Assembly: GCF_000430685.1 (NCBI RefSeq)
Contig: NZ_AUMM01000016.1
Span: 1-64,000, forward strand
Origin: Tuberibacillus calidus DSM 17572
GTDB lineage: Bacteria > Bacillota > Bacilli > Bacillales > Sporolactobacillaceae
DNA: 64,000 bases
Direction of reading: 5' to 3'
The translations under genes and the position numbers were made by a program. The notes beneath the pieces were generated by a model that was given only the letters and a program-made list of their open reading frames with translations, was not told the origin of the DNA and ran no database searches. Shown one piece after another: positions 25,536-35,052 of the stretch. How positions within the stretch are numbered: the first letter of the stretch is position 1; each line of letters begins with the position of its first letter.

Positions 25536-26426
25536 GTGAAGGCGGTAGAAACGAATTTATTGAAGTTCATGCAAGGCACAAAACAATTCATCATCCCGAT
25601 TTATCAGCGAAAATATAGCTGGACGATAAAGCAGTGTCGCCAGCTTTGGAACGATATTGTCAGAGCGGCGGAAGACGAAAAGATCAAGGGGCACTTTGTT
25701 GGCTCGATTGTCTATATCGAACAAGGGCTATATCAAGTATCATCCGTTCCGCAACTGCTCGTCATTGATGGACAGCAACGATTGACCACGTTGACGTTAC
25801 TGTTGCTTGCGTTGGGCAAAGCCATCGAGGAAAGCGGACAATCCTTGGATATTACGAAAAAGAAGATCATGAATTACTATCTGGTCAACAGCGAAGAAGA
25901 GGGGGAACTGTATCACAAACTCATCTTGACGGAGAGCGATAAGGACACGCTGATCAACTTGATTTTAGACAAAACACTCCCCGAAGAATACTCCCCGAGA
26001 GTGTACGAGAACTACAATTTTTTTGCGGAATCCATCAAAAACAGTGGTATCGATCTGAACAAGCTGTACAAGGGAATCTCCAAGTTGATTATTGTAGATA
26101 TTTCGTTGGATCGTGACCATGATAATCCACAGTTGATTTTTGAAAGTCTTAACTCAACGGGGCTTGATCTGTCGCAAGCCGATTTGATCCGAAACTTCGT
26201 TTTGATGAAACTGGAGCCGAAAGAGCAAGCGGAACTGTACAGGGAATACTGGTATCCGATGGAAAAAAGCTTCGGGAATCTGACAAATTCCGCTTTGTTT
26301 GACCGATTTATGCGTGACTATTTAACGGTGAAAACGGGGCGAATTCCAAACATTCAAGAAGTATATTCCAGCTTTAAGGAATACGTATCAATAATTATGA
26401 TAGGTAACAAAAAATCAGGAGGATAA
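25536..26426 (+). pseudogene. Truncated DUF262 (GmrS-like) restriction protein
   Basis: A 296-residue protein with the DUF262 N-terminal domain: IPIYQRKYSW, LVIDGQQRLTTLTLLLLAL and IFESLNSTGLDLSQADLIRNF. Full GmrSD or DUF262-DUF1524 proteins are about 550-700 residues, with a C-terminal HNH nuclease. Here the sequence stops after EEYVS-like text with an odd tail, and the nuclease is absent. It could be a remnant or a stand-alone ParB-like NTPase. The stop overlaps the ribosome binding site of the next gene. Confidence 0.7.
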
Positions 26427-26427
26427 T

Positions 26428-26778
26428 ATGTCTAAACATCGGATTTATTCAATGAGCGTCGCAAGCGTCTATCCCCATTATATTGCGAAAGCAGAGAGAA
26501 AAGGGCGGACAAAATCGGAAGTCGATCAAATCATTCGCTGGTTGACGGGGTATAGCCAGGAAGAGCTTGAAGAACATCTTGAAAAACAGACCGACTTTGA
26601 GACGTTCTTTGTGGAAGCTCCCCAATTGAATCCTGCACGGGCTTTGATCAAAGGCGTTGTTTGCGGCGTTCGAGTGGAAGACATCGAAGAACCAATCATG
26701 CGGGAAATTCGTTACTTGGACAAACTCATTGATGAGTTGGCTAGGGGAAAAGCGATGGAGAAAATTTTGCGGAAATAA
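26428..26778 (+). CDS. DUF2200 family protein
   Basis: A 116-residue protein beginning [27 protein letters not shown], which is the well-conserved DUF2200 (COG4898) start, and including [12 protein letters not shown] and [29 protein letters not shown]. Family function is unknown. The full length is present. GGAGG is at the end of the preceding frame. Confidence 0.9.
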   Translation: MSKHRIYSMSVASVYPHYIAKAERKGRTKSEVDQIIRWLTGYSQEELEEHLEKQTDFETFFVEAPQLNPARALIKGVVCGVRVEDIEEPIMREIRYLDKLIDELARGKAMEKILRK

Positions 26779-26828
26779 AATGGGGTCTAGGGATTTGAGA
26801 TATCGACCAACAGGAGCGGGGATGGAAT

Positions 26829-27569
26829 ATGTTTTTGCGACGCGTCACGTTACTTAAAGAGAAAATTACTGATTTTCAAACCTACCCTTTTACAATAGCG
26901 GCGATCAGAGAACTGGAATCATTGCCAATCGATCACCCAGTCACCTTTTTCGTTGGGGAAAATGGGACGGGAAAATCCACTTTGCTTGAGGCGATCGCGT
27001 ATCAATGTGGGTTTAATACGGCAGGAGGCGGACGAAATCATGCCCATGAGGTGGATTCATCTGATGCGGCATTAGGGGACTTCATCCGTCTATCGTGGAT
27101 GCCAAAAATAACACAAGGGTTTTTCTTAAGGGCGGAAAGTTTTTATCATTTTGCCACCTATCTTGACCAATTGGCGAAGGATGATCCTAAGTTTGATTAT
27201 CAGGGTTACGGCGGCAAATCATTACATCAACAATCCCACGGAGAGTCCTTTTTATCTCTGTTTTTAAACCGTTTTGGGGGAAAGGGCATCTACCTCTTGG
27301 ATGAACCTGAGGCCGCATTGTCACCAGCCCGTCAACTGACATTTTTAAGGATTATTCATCAATTAGTGAGCGAAAAAAATGCTCAATTTATTATCGCCAC
27401 ACACTCGCCCATTTTGCTAGGATACCCAAATGCCAACATATATAGCTTTGATTCTGCCCCCATCGCGAGCATCAACTATGAGGATACGGAACCTTATCAA
27501 TTGACAAAATTGTTTCTCAATCGGAGAGACAAGTTTTTGGAAGAGCTGTTTCGTGATGATGAAGAGTAG
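26829..27569 (+). CDS. AAA ATPase (COG3910-type)
   Basis: A 246-residue soluble ATPase. Walker A GENGTGKST is near residue 42; the signature-like SHGES near 136; Walker B GIYLLDEPEAALS near 152; and the His switch IATHSPI near 190. The length and layout fit COG3910 predicted ATPases, which lack membrane domains and whose role is unknown. AGGAGCGGGG precedes the ATG. Confidence 0.85.
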   Translation: MFLRRVTLLKEKITDFQTYPFTIAAIRELESLPIDHPVTFFVGENGTGKSTLLEAIAYQCGFNTAGGGRNHAHEVDSSDAALGDFIRLSWMPKITQGFFLRAESFYHFATYLDQLAKDDPKFDYQGYGGKSLHQQSHGESFLSLFLNRFGGKGIYLLDEPEAALSPARQLTFLRIIHQLVSEKNAQFIIATHSPILLGYPNANIYSFDSAPIASINYEDTEPYQLTKLFLNRRDKFLEELFRDDEE

Positions 27570-27639
27570 GGCGCTAAGATCATCGCTTCTCTATGGCCGA
27601 TGAGGAACAAACGGACTTCTTCCTGAAAGGCGGATCAAG

Positions 27640-28263
27640 ATGTACGTCCCAAAATATTTTGCGGTCACAGATATTCATGAAGTTTGGGATTTTATTCAAA
27701 AAAATGCTTTTGGCACGGTCATTACAACGAATGAAGGTAAGCCCATCGCCACCCATTTGCCTTTGGAACTGCATAAAAAAGGAGACGATTACTTTATTAC
27801 CGGCCATATAGCGATTGCCAACCCCCAGTGGAAAACGTTTGAGACTAGTCGTGATAATGTTCTCGTTATCTATCAAGGTCCGCACGCTTATATTTCGTCG
27901 TCCTGGTACAGTCATGAAAATGTGCCGACATGGAATTACCAAGCGGTCCATGTGTATGGGACGGCAAGCATTATGAGCGAAGAAGAATTAGAAGAGGATC
28001 TGAAATTGCTGTTGCAAAAATACGAAGCACATCGTGAGCATCCCGTTTTATGGGAAAATCTTTCTTCGCAAACAAAAAAACAAATCGTGGGCATTGTCGG
28101 CTTTAAAATTAAAATACAGGAAGTCCAAGCGGCCTATAAATTAAGCCAGAATCGGAATGAAACGGATTACCAGAACATCATTGACGAATTACAAAAAGAA
28201 CCACACCCATATGCGAAAGAAATAGCCCGATTGATGATTCAAAGAAGGAAAAAAGAAACCTAA
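27640..28263 (+). CDS. paiB: PaiB-type FMN-binding negative regulator
   Basis: A 207-residue flavin-reductase-fold protein starting MYVPKYFAV and containing THLPLEL, GHIAIANPQWK, FQGPHAYIS-like (YQGPHAYISSSWY) and NVPTWNYQAVHVYG, all hallmarks of PaiB (COG2808). In Bacillus subtilis it acts with the acetyltransferase PaiA on sporulation and protease genes. paiA is not adjacent here. Confidence 0.9.
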   Translation: MYVPKYFAVTDIHEVWDFIQKNAFGTVITTNEGKPIATHLPLELHKKGDDYFITGHIAIANPQWKTFETSRDNVLVIYQGPHAYISSSWYSHENVPTWNYQAVHVYGTASIMSEEELEEDLKLLLQKYEAHREHPVLWENLSSQTKKQIVGIVGFKIKIQEVQAAYKLSQNRNETDYQNIIDELQKEPHPYAKEIARLMIQRRKKET

Positions 28264-28768
28264 GTCTGCTTGGATCTAAGCCCCACCGGCAATTAGGGTC
28301 CAACCACTGTAAAAAACTGGGACATATGCGCAATTTCAGGCCGATCCGCCACCGAAAATGAGCATAAACCCGATTTATGCGAATTTTTAAGGCTCAAGCG
28401 TGTGGAAAATGAGCAGACGCTCCATAATTTGGAAACCCAGAGGCCGAAAACTGTGATGTGTGCGGGATGATCAAGCATAACGAGCGAAGAAAACGTGCAA
28501 AAAAGCCGGTTAACCCCGTTTTTTAAACAGAGCCAAGTTTTGTTTAGGATTGAATTGGTGGGATTGTCCGACATTCAAACCCCCGATTACTTCCGAGGCA
28601 TGACGCTTTTTCATCACTTTTGCGGTTGATGACTCTTTGCGCAAAAGATGCGGGAGAGTAGAATTTACCACGTAACGATTTTCAGACAAGCTCCCTTGCT
28701 TGATGAACCAGCTCCTTTCACGTTTTTATGGGCGGTCACATAGAATAAAACAATAAAAACGAAGGAGC
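28264..28768. other. 500-bp non-coding stretch, possibly decayed repeat
   Basis: No convincing gene is seen. A GCATAAA/TTTATGC hairpin is at 28,362-28,380, and the words AGAGCCAAGTTTT near 28,525 recall the end of the dispersed repeat found further right. A 93-codon open frame on the minus strand (28,293-28,574) has the composition of an untranslated repeat rather than of a protein. Confidence 0.4.
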
Positions 28769-28774
28769 GTGGAC

Positions 28775-29332
28775 ATGGTGTATGCGAATAACGCTTTTCC
28801 CTATCATCAATTGCGGCAGGGAGTAGCTGGTCCTTATTATTGGCCCTTACAGCAGAATGGGTGGGGCGGACAAACATATGCTTACGGTAACCCGCAATAC
28901 GAATGGGCTACAAGACCTCAATGGGAATGGAAAGATTACGGGGGAAGACCGTTCGTAATAAATATCGAACAAGCAGCCAAATACAATCAAAACTATCGGA
29001 CGGCAATATGGACAGGGAAACATTTACAAGTGACCTTGATGAGCATCGATGTTGGCGCCGATATTGGTTTGGAAGTGCATCCAGAGACTGATCAGTTCAT
29101 CCGCATTGAACAAGGGCAAGGCATTGTACAAATGGGAAAGAGCCGTGACCAACTTGATTTTGTAGAAAATGTGTACGAAAATAGCGCCATTATGGTCCCC
29201 GCGGGGACGTGGCACAATGTGACTAACACAGGGAATATTCCTTTGAAACTATATTCCATTTATGCTCCGCCAGAACACCCATTTGGCACGATACAAAGAA
29301 CAAGAGCCGAAGCTATGGCCCAACACCAATAG
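28775..29332 (+). CDS. Cupin-domain protein
   Basis: A 185-residue protein. The first 75 residues are rich in Tyr, Trp, Gln and Gly and low in complexity. Residues about 75-175 are a single cupin with motif 1 (EVHPETDQFIRIEQGQG) and motif 2 (PAGTWHNVTNTG), giving a His/Glu/His metal site. Similar proteins in Bacillales are linked to spore or stress surfaces, but the function is unproven. The ATG at 28775 has GAAGGAG seven bases upstream. Confidence 0.85.
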   Translation: MVYANNAFPYHQLRQGVAGPYYWPLQQNGWGGQTYAYGNPQYEWATRPQWEWKDYGGRPFVINIEQAAKYNQNYRTAIWTGKHLQVTLMSIDVGADIGLEVHPETDQFIRIEQGQGIVQMGKSRDQLDFVENVYENSAIMVPAGTWHNVTNTGNIPLKLYSIYAPPEHPFGTIQRTRAEAMAQHQ

Positions 29333-29358
29333 GTTTAGCTAAAAATACAAAGAAAAGA

Positions 29359-29383
29359 GCTCGCCGTCGCGCGGGCCTTTTTT
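29359..29383 (+). terminator. Rho-independent terminator after cupin gene
   Basis: GCTCGC pairs with GCGGGC (one G-T pair) across a six-base loop and is followed by CTTTTTT. Confidence 0.6.
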
Positions 29384-29614
29384 CTATAGTGGGAATGGTT
29401 TAACTTTGGCCAATTCAAAACTTTCATTGTTGGATTCCCGACGCGTATAAGTAAGTTAAAAGCATAAATGAAGACGATGTTCATTTAGAAAACCCTGGAT
29501 GCTTCGCTCTTAATTTAATATAAGGTGACCGCTCATGATGTTTGTATTCCGATGAAACCATTCGCCCCTATAAAAAGTCTATAAATCACGAAAAACCATA
29601 AAGGAGTTTTACCC

Positions 29615-30094
29615 ATGAAAAGGTTAGCGGCTGTCTTTTTAGTAATTTTATTGTGCAGCTGTGGCACGGGTGCGGATGGGACAAGGGAAAATATCAAACC
29701 AGGCGCAATGATAAAAAAGTCTTTACCAGTGCGTTTCACATCATGTCCTATTAGGTTTAAAATTGTTGATGGGGAGAAGTATAAACATTATTTGGTTACA
29801 CTTTCATCTAGTGGGAAAGTAACGGAAAATGCGGCCGTGTTACCCATGGTTCAATCAACCATCACCAATGAAGACCAAGAAGTAACGATGAAGTTGGCGT
29901 GTGGTGTAGATTACCACGTCACGATTTCCGATGTGAAGGCGAAGAATATGGAAGAACGGATGGCTGGAAAGAGGAAAGGTACCGATTTGGTCGGACCGGT
30001 TCTGAAAAAGTTTGTCTTAACTCCGAAAAAGGCATCACAAACGGTGTTTGTTCGCCTATACAACAAAAGTGCGGCCGGCCGATCTGAACCATAA
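29615..30094 (+). CDS. Putative lipoprotein
   Basis: A 159-residue protein with a short signal peptide and lipobox LLCSC, so Cys14-16 would be lipidated after cleavage and the protein anchored outside the membrane. The mature part is beta-rich without a known domain. AAAGGAG precedes the ATG. The next gene follows 52 bases later. Confidence 0.65.
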   Translation: MKRLAAVFLVILLCSCGTGADGTRENIKPGAMIKKSLPVRFTSCPIRFKIVDGEKYKHYLVTLSSSGKVTENAAVLPMVQSTITNEDQEVTMKLACGVDYHVTISDVKAKNMEERMAGKRKGTDLVGPVLKKFVLTPKKASQTVFVRLYNKSAAGRSEP

Positions 30095-30146
30095 ATTATT
30101 TTTATGCGTCTATTCATTACGGGAACTATTTATTACGGAGGCTGCT

Positions 30147-30764
30147 ATGAACCATTTTGACATCACACTCTATCATTTTATTAACGATTTATCCGGCCAT
30201 GTACATTGGATCGATGCAATAATGGCTTTTTTCTCGAAATACGGATTGGAAATTTACGCCGCGCTTTTTATTGCCGCATGGTTTGCTTTGCCTAGGCGTG
30301 AAGAAAAAAAGCGCCATCAATTAGTCGTTTCCTTTTTTGCCGGTGTGCTTGCCTTATTAGTCAATGTCCTCATCTCACACATTTGGTACAGACAAAGACC
30401 GTTTGTCGTTTTGCCTCCAGGGGATTACCATCAGCTCATTCCTCATGCGGCCGACGCTTCTTTTCCAAGTGATCATACATCGGGAAGCTTTGCCTTTGCT
30501 GCCGGAGCTTGGGGAGGAACGTCCAAATGGGTGTCCCGAACTTTTTTGGCGGTAGCGATCATTGAAATGGTCTCCCGCGTTTATTGCGGGGTGCACTGGC
30601 CAACGGATGTCATCGGCGGAATGGTCGTCGGAGTGTTATCCGGCATCGTCATTCGCTATTTTTCCAAGTGGCTCCGCCCCGTCACGGCACTGGGACTATG
30701 GCTGTTCCGGTTTGGAAGATTTGCCAGAGCGAATGTTGTGCGCGATACGGATCTAAAAGGATAG
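30147..30764 (+). CDS. PAP2-family membrane phosphatase (BcrC/UppP-like)
   Basis: A 205-residue membrane protein with the three PAP2 signatures: RQRPFVV (near residue 73), PSDHTSGS (near 109) and SRVYCGVHWPTDV (near 144), giving the catalytic histidines. Several membrane helices flank them. It resembles BcrC, the undecaprenyl-pyrophosphate phosphatase of bacilli. The ATG at 30147 with GGAGG is preferred over an upstream in-frame ATG. Confidence 0.88.
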   Translation: MNHFDITLYHFINDLSGHVHWIDAIMAFFSKYGLEIYAALFIAAWFALPRREEKKRHQLVVSFFAGVLALLVNVLISHIWYRQRPFVVLPPGDYHQLIPHAADASFPSDHTSGSFAFAAGAWGGTSKWVSRTFLAVAIIEMVSRVYCGVHWPTDVIGGMVVGVLSGIVIRYFSKWLRPVTALGLWLFRFGRFARANVVRDTDLKG

Positions 30765-30927
30765 GCAATATTGGTCTTGGGACCGCTAAAAATACAAGCC
30801 CTCTCGATTGGATTAGCGTGGGGATATGTTTAAAGGATACGCGTCCCGTTTATGTTTTTAAAGTACCATTCGCGATTTGCGACCAAAGATTATTCCTAAA
30901 TCTATTTTCCAAAGGACGTTCTATGTG

Positions 30928-31992
30928 ATGAAGAAAATCTTTGCAGATGTGATCGCTTTTCGAGGGACGCATTATGATTTTGGCTTTTTTCAAGGAAACA
31001 GGCTGAAACATTCCATCGTGTTGAAAAACAGAGAACAGCAATGGAAAGTGCGAAAGCCACAATTTAAGATTGATGTAAAAGAAACCAAGCAGGTTTTTCA
31101 GCATTTGGCTCCCTTTGTTTGGGACGAATTTTTAGGCCTGCAAGAGGCGTTGGAATGGCCGATGGAACGCGTCTTGCTTGAATTTGGCGGGTATCGGGTC
31201 AATGTGCCGCGTTCAGGTTGCTCAATATATGTTGGCGAAGACTTTTTCATTCGCAATTATGACTACCATCCAAAAACTTACGATGGGCGCTTCGTGTTTT
31301 ACCAACCAACAGATGGCGGGCTGGCAACGGTTGGTATGAGTCAGAAAATCACAGGACGGTGTGACGGGTTAAATGAAAAAGGGTTGACGATGGGTTATAC
31401 CTTTATGAACCGCAGGCGTCCCGGTGATGGCTTTGTGTGTTACATGATTGGGCGATTGGTGCTTGAATGTTGTGCCAATGTGGATGACGCAGTGTCGTTT
31501 TTAAAAGAGATTCCTCACCGCGGCTCTTTCGGTTATACTTTGTTTGACCATAGCGATCAAACGCCGCGGATCGTTGAAGCTTCACCAAGAAAGGTTGCCG
31601 TCCGAGAAGGGTTTTTGTGCACCAATCACTTTAAGATATTGACAGAGGAAAACCGTCATCAATTAGCTGATTCACAAAAAAGAATGGCGATCATGGCGCA
31701 ACATCAACAACAGAATTTAAACGCCAATCAAGCTTTTAAACTTTTAAACGATACCCATCAAGGGGTTTTCTCGAAGCTTTATGGCAGCTGGGCGGGGACG
31801 ATTCACACCGCGGCTTATTTTCCACAGGAGCAAAAGGCGTGGTTGGCGCTTGGTGGAGATCAAAATCCGACAGTGTTTAATTTTAGGAATTGGTTAGCTG
31901 GAGAAGCACTCCCGCGGGATCGGGTTGAAGGTTTGGTAGATACGACCATCCCATTTTTGAATATGGAGAAGGCTGATTGGTTTAAGAGATAG
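30928..31992 (+). CDS. C45-family acyltransferase/peptidase (6-APA acyltransferase-like)
   Basis: A 354-residue Ntn-hydrolase-type protein. The segment VPRSGCSIYVGEDFFIRNYDYHP has the conserved Cys and the N-Y-D run of the C45/choloylglycine hydrolase fold; GLNEKGLTMGYTF and EIPHRGSFGYTLFDHS also match. The Cys would be the N-terminal nucleophile after self-cleavage. The substrate is unknown; Bacillus homologues are called acyl-CoA:6-APA acyltransferase-like. The ATG at 30928 is favoured by AAAGGA; an earlier ATG adds 17 residues. Confidence 0.8.
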   Translation: MKKIFADVIAFRGTHYDFGFFQGNRLKHSIVLKNREQQWKVRKPQFKIDVKETKQVFQHLAPFVWDEFLGLQEALEWPMERVLLEFGGYRVNVPRSGCSIYVGEDFFIRNYDYHPKTYDGRFVFYQPTDGGLATVGMSQKITGRCDGLNEKGLTMGYTFMNRRRPGDGFVCYMIGRLVLECCANVDDAVSFLKEIPHRGSFGYTLFDHSDQTPRIVEASPRKVAVREGFLCTNHFKILTEENRHQLADSQKRMAIMAQHQQQNLNANQAFKLLNDTHQGVFSKLYGSWAGTIHTAAYFPQEQKAWLALGGDQNPTVFNFRNWLAGEALPRDRVEGLVDTTIPFLNMEKADWFKR

Positions 31993-32007
31993 TAACATTT
32001 GTAGTAA

Positions 32008-32034
32008 GGGCTGCAGAAAAGGCAGCTCTTTTTT
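32008..32034 (+). terminator. Rho-independent terminator after C45 gene
   Basis: GGGCTGC and GGCAGCTC pair across AGAAAA and are followed by TTTTTT. Two copies of the dispersed repeat follow. Confidence 0.7.
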
Positions 32035-32062
32035 CGTACCCGTATGAAAGTTTATCATTTTT

Positions 32063-32110
32063 AGGCCAGTATAAGGGCTCTGTCTTCGTCCAAAAGGCTT
32101 GCACTGATAA
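32063..32110. repeat. Dispersed 65-bp repeat, copy 1 (partial)
   Basis: It starts GGCCAGTATAAGGGC and continues CTCTGTCTTCG and AAAAGGCTTG; the central part and the last arm are shortened. The family consensus has GGCTCTGCC and GGCAGAGCC arms around a loop ending AAAAGGCTT. Confidence 0.6.
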
Positions 32111-32128
32111 GAAATTATATTATTTTTC

Positions 32129-32193
32129 GGGCTAGCATAAAGGCAACTAAGGTTCTGCCTTCACCTAAAAGGCTTGATAGAGCCAAGTTTTCT
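32129..32193. repeat. Dispersed 65-bp repeat, copy 2
   Basis: It starts GGGCTAGCATAA, has AACTAAGGTTCTGCCTTCAC, then AAAAGGCTTGATAGAGCC and AAGTTTTCT. The pattern of copies behind genes and the hairpin with T-run suggest a spread terminator-like element. Confidence 0.75.
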
Positions 32194-32391
32194 ATATAAG
32201 AGATAATTGACAATGTAAAAAGTTTTAGAAGAATATTTAAGGCCCAGATCTATCGGGATGTATTCATTAGTGCGGCACGTAAAATCTGGTAATCTATGAA
32301 TGGCCCCCGACGATATCTTTTCGACTCCGAATAGTATATACGTAGCCACTAAAGGCACTAAAAACGAAAAACGGAGGCGAATCGAGATATC

Positions 32392-33057
32392 ATGAAAAAA
32401 TGGATGACGTTCATTGTCGCGGGTATCATTGCCCTCCCTTTAGCTTTTACCCATGAAGCTCACGCCCAAACTCCTGTAAAAACCTATGTTTATTATAAAA
32501 CGTTCTTTCAACCTGCGGACTTTTATTCGTTTTCTAAGTATTTTCCCGATCTGAATAAGTTGATGAGCCAAGTTCGAACGTATCAACCTCATACCGTGCC
32601 ATCGACAGCCCAACATCAACAAGCACAACCGAGCCAACAAGATCAACCGGCTGCAGAATCTAGTGATTCGCTTAATGCCTTTGAAAAGCAAGTCGTAGAA
32701 TTAACGAATCAAGAACGGACAAAACGTGGTTTAAAGCCGTTAGCCATTGACCCGCAATTATCCAAAATGGCTCGGGATAAGTCGGCGGATATGCGTGATC
32801 ATCATTATTTGTCACACCAATCGCCAACCTACGGCTCGCCGTTTGATATGATGAAAAAATATGGAATTAGCTATACAACGGCAGGTGAAAATATTGCAGC
32901 CGGCCAAACTACTCCAGAAGAGGTTGTTCAAGCATGGATGAACAGCGAAGGGCACCGGGCGAATATCCTTAACCCGAACTACACGGCCATCGGTGTCGGG
33001 TATGTCAAAGGCGGTTCATACGGTTCTTATTGGACACAAGATTTCATTGGAAAATAG
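32392..33057 (+). CDS. Secreted CAP-domain protein (YkwD-like)
   Basis: A 221-residue exported protein. A signal peptide ends near HEAHA (residues 1-26). A linker rich in Gln, Pro and Ser follows (about 65-95), then a CAP/SCP domain (about 98-221) with VELTNQERTKRGL, HHYLSHQSP, ENIAAGQ and NSEGHRANILNPNYTAIGVGY, all typical of bacillar YkwD. Function is unknown; such proteins are found outside the cell or in the spore coat. Confidence 0.92.
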   Translation: MKKWMTFIVAGIIALPLAFTHEAHAQTPVKTYVYYKTFFQPADFYSFSKYFPDLNKLMSQVRTYQPHTVPSTAQHQQAQPSQQDQPAAESSDSLNAFEKQVVELTNQERTKRGLKPLAIDPQLSKMARDKSADMRDHHYLSHQSPTYGSPFDMMKKYGISYTTAGENIAAGQTTPEEVVQAWMNSEGHRANILNPNYTAIGVGYVKGGSYGSYWTQDFIGK

Positions 33058-33080
33058 AAGGAAAATCCCAAACCACTAAG

Positions 33081-33112
33081 GCTCTCCGGAAGTTTTTCCG
33101 GGGGCTTTTTTT
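33081..33112 (+). terminator. Rho-independent terminator after CAP gene
   Basis: GCTCTCCGGAA and TTCCGGGGGC pair with a bulge and are followed by TTTTTTT. Confidence 0.75.
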
Positions 33113-33140
33113 ATACTAGTAAGAAAGGCAATCTTTTTTC

Positions 33141-33206
33141 GGGGGGCATTATAAGGGCCACGAAGGTTCTAAGTTGGAAAAAGCTTGGCAGAGCCAAGTT
33201 TCCTTT
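33141..33206. repeat. Dispersed 65-bp repeat, copy 3
   Basis: It has GGGGCATTATAAGGGCC, CGAAGGTTCT, AAAAAGCTTGGCAGAGCC and AAGTTTCC. The left arm of the hairpin is degenerate, the right arm intact. Confidence 0.7.
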
Positions 33207-33339
33207 ACATTATAAACAAACACAGTTGTCGGATGGCTTTTATTTAAAGTATAGGAGCAACCCCTTAATGACAGATTGTTACGAATTGGTATAATATTTG
33301 AAAGCGGCTGGTAAGTTGCTTAAAATGGAGGTGAATAGC

Positions 33340-33780
33340 ATGTCTAAAACGAGTTTTAGCGACATTATGGAAAGGACGGTGGCGTGGTCGGATGGCGATG
33401 CAGCAGGGATCACTTACTATGCCAAAAACTTTGAATGGTTTACGGATGCTTACATGAAGCTTTTGGACAAGTATGGGTTTTCCTATATGGAGACATTCCA
33501 TGAGCGCGGTTTAGCACTGGTTTGTTTAAAAGCGGATTGTGAATATAAGAAAATGGTGCGCCCTCTGGAGAAAATCACCATTCACACCAAACTGGCATCG
33601 CTATCCAGAACGAGAGTATTGTTCATGTATCAAATTTATAATCAAAAAGGGGAGTTGACGGCCATCGGTAGAACGGCCCATGCTTTTGTCAACGACCGTA
33701 AACGGCCGGTTAATCTGCAAAAAAGCCACCCTACTCTATGGAGAGCATTACACGAAAAAATGCCAGAACAACGGAGATGA
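33340..33780 (+). CDS. Acyl-CoA thioesterase (4HBT/FadM hotdog)
   Basis: A 146-residue single hotdog protein. WSDGDAAGITYYAKNFEWF near residue 20 is the 4-hydroxybenzoyl-CoA thioesterase signature, with the catalytic Asp in DAAG. The rest (ALVCLKADCEYKKMVRPLEKITI) fits YbgC/FadM. ATG at 33340 with GGAGGTGA at proper distance. The ketoacyl synthase starts six bases after the stop, so it is the first gene of a three-gene acyl operon. Confidence 0.88.
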   Translation: MSKTSFSDIMERTVAWSDGDAAGITYYAKNFEWFTDAYMKLLDKYGFSYMETFHERGLALVCLKADCEYKKMVRPLEKITIHTKLASLSRTRVLFMYQIYNQKGELTAIGRTAHAFVNDRKRPVNLQKSHPTLWRALHEKMPEQRR

Positions 33781-33785
33781 AGAAA

Positions 33786-35024
33786 ATGACCCAACAACGC
33801 ATCGTCGTTACGGGAATGGGGGCAGTAACGCCGCTTGGCATCGGTGTTTCCTCTTATTGGGAAAATTTGCTTTCCGGGAAGACCGGCATTTCCACTATTT
33901 CCCGCTTCGATCCCGCAGAATGGCCGGTAAAAATTGCGGCGGAGGTCAAAGATTTTCATCCTACCGATTTTTTACCGAAAAAATTAGTGAGAAACACGGA
34001 TCTTTTTATGCAGTTTGCATTGGCGGCGGCGAAAGAAGCCATCGATGAAAGCCAACCGAATATAGCGCCTGAGCGAATCGGTGTGGTGCTTGGAACTGCA
34101 CTTGGCGGCATTGCCACTGTGACTGATGCTCAAGAGCAATTGACCCGGAGCGGCCGTTTTCGACTGAGCCCGCATATCGTCCCGAAGTTTCTCAGCAATA
34201 TCGCCGCAGCGCAAATCGCCATGGCCTATCACTTCCTAGGCCCTAGCTTAACGGTCAGCACGGCGTGTTCTTCGGGGGCGGATGCTGTGGGGATAGCCTC
34301 CATGTTATTAAAAACTAGACAAGCTGACGTTGTTGTCGCTGTCGGCGCGGAATCCATTTTATCAGGTTTTATGGTAGCTGGTCTTTCGTCGGCTCAAGCG
34401 CTTTCCACTCGAAACGATTGCCCTGAAAAAGCCAGTCGGCCTTTTGAACGTCATCGTGACGGTTTTGTGATCGGCGAAGGCGGCGGTGCCATCGTATTAG
34501 AAACTCTAGAGTCGGCAGAAAAACGCGGCGCTCCAATACATGGGGAACTGCTGAGTTATGCCAATACCGCAGATGCCTATCACGTCACGGCCCCTGAGCC
34601 AAATGGACGCGGGGAAATCCGTTGTATGCAAAAGGCGATTGAAGCGGCTGGTTTAGAGCCCTCACACATTCATTACATTAATGCGCATGGTACGTCGACG
34701 CCGCTTGGCGATCGTGTGGAAACACTGGCGATTAAAGCGGTTTTTGGGGAAACACGAGCCAAAAAACTCCCGGTCAGTTCGACGAAAGGTGCCACCGGCC
34801 ATATGATGGGGGCGGGAGGGGTCACCGAACTCATAACATGTCTTCTATCCATTCGCGACAATATCCTGCCGCCAACCCTCAATTACGAAGAAAGCGATCC
34901 GGAATGTGACTTGGATTATGTCCCTAACCAGGCACGGGCCGCAAATGTGGTCATAGCGATGTCTAATTCATTTGGATTTGGCGGACAAAACGCCACTTTA
35001 ATTGTTGGAAAGTATCATAGGTAA
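33786..35024 (+). CDS. Beta-ketoacyl synthase (KAS II/FabF-like)
   Basis: A 412-residue condensing enzyme with the full catalytic triad: Cys in VSTACSSGADAVG, His in NAHGTSTPLGD and His in TKGATGHMMGAGG. It begins QRIVVTGMGAVTPLG as FabF does. It lies between a thioesterase and an acyl-CoA ligase, not with fabH or acpP, so it is likelier to serve a dedicated acyl-chain pathway than bulk fatty-acid synthesis. The ATG at 33786 is nine bases after CGGAG; the upstream ATG at 33777 abuts the site. Confidence 0.92.
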   Translation: MTQQRIVVTGMGAVTPLGIGVSSYWENLLSGKTGISTISRFDPAEWPVKIAAEVKDFHPTDFLPKKLVRNTDLFMQFALAAAKEAIDESQPNIAPERIGVVLGTALGGIATVTDAQEQLTRSGRFRLSPHIVPKFLSNIAAAQIAMAYHFLGPSLTVSTACSSGADAVGIASMLLKTRQADVVVAVGAESILSGFMVAGLSSAQALSTRNDCPEKASRPFERHRDGFVIGEGGGAIVLETLESAEKRGAPIHGELLSYANTADAYHVTAPEPNGRGEIRCMQKAIEAAGLEPSHIHYINAHGTSTPLGDRVETLAIKAVFGETRAKKLPVSSTKGATGHMMGAGGVTELITCLLSIRDNILPPTLNYEESDPECDLDYVPNQARAANVVIAMSNSFGFGGQNATLIVGKYHR

Positions 35025-35052
35025 AAATCATTAGTAATCGAGGCGATTGACA

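Noticed and set aside
28293-28574. 93-codon minus-strand frame
   Set aside because: Composition is Ser/Cys/Phe-rich and lacks a start with ribosome binding site; it overlaps a hairpin and looks like a translated repeat.
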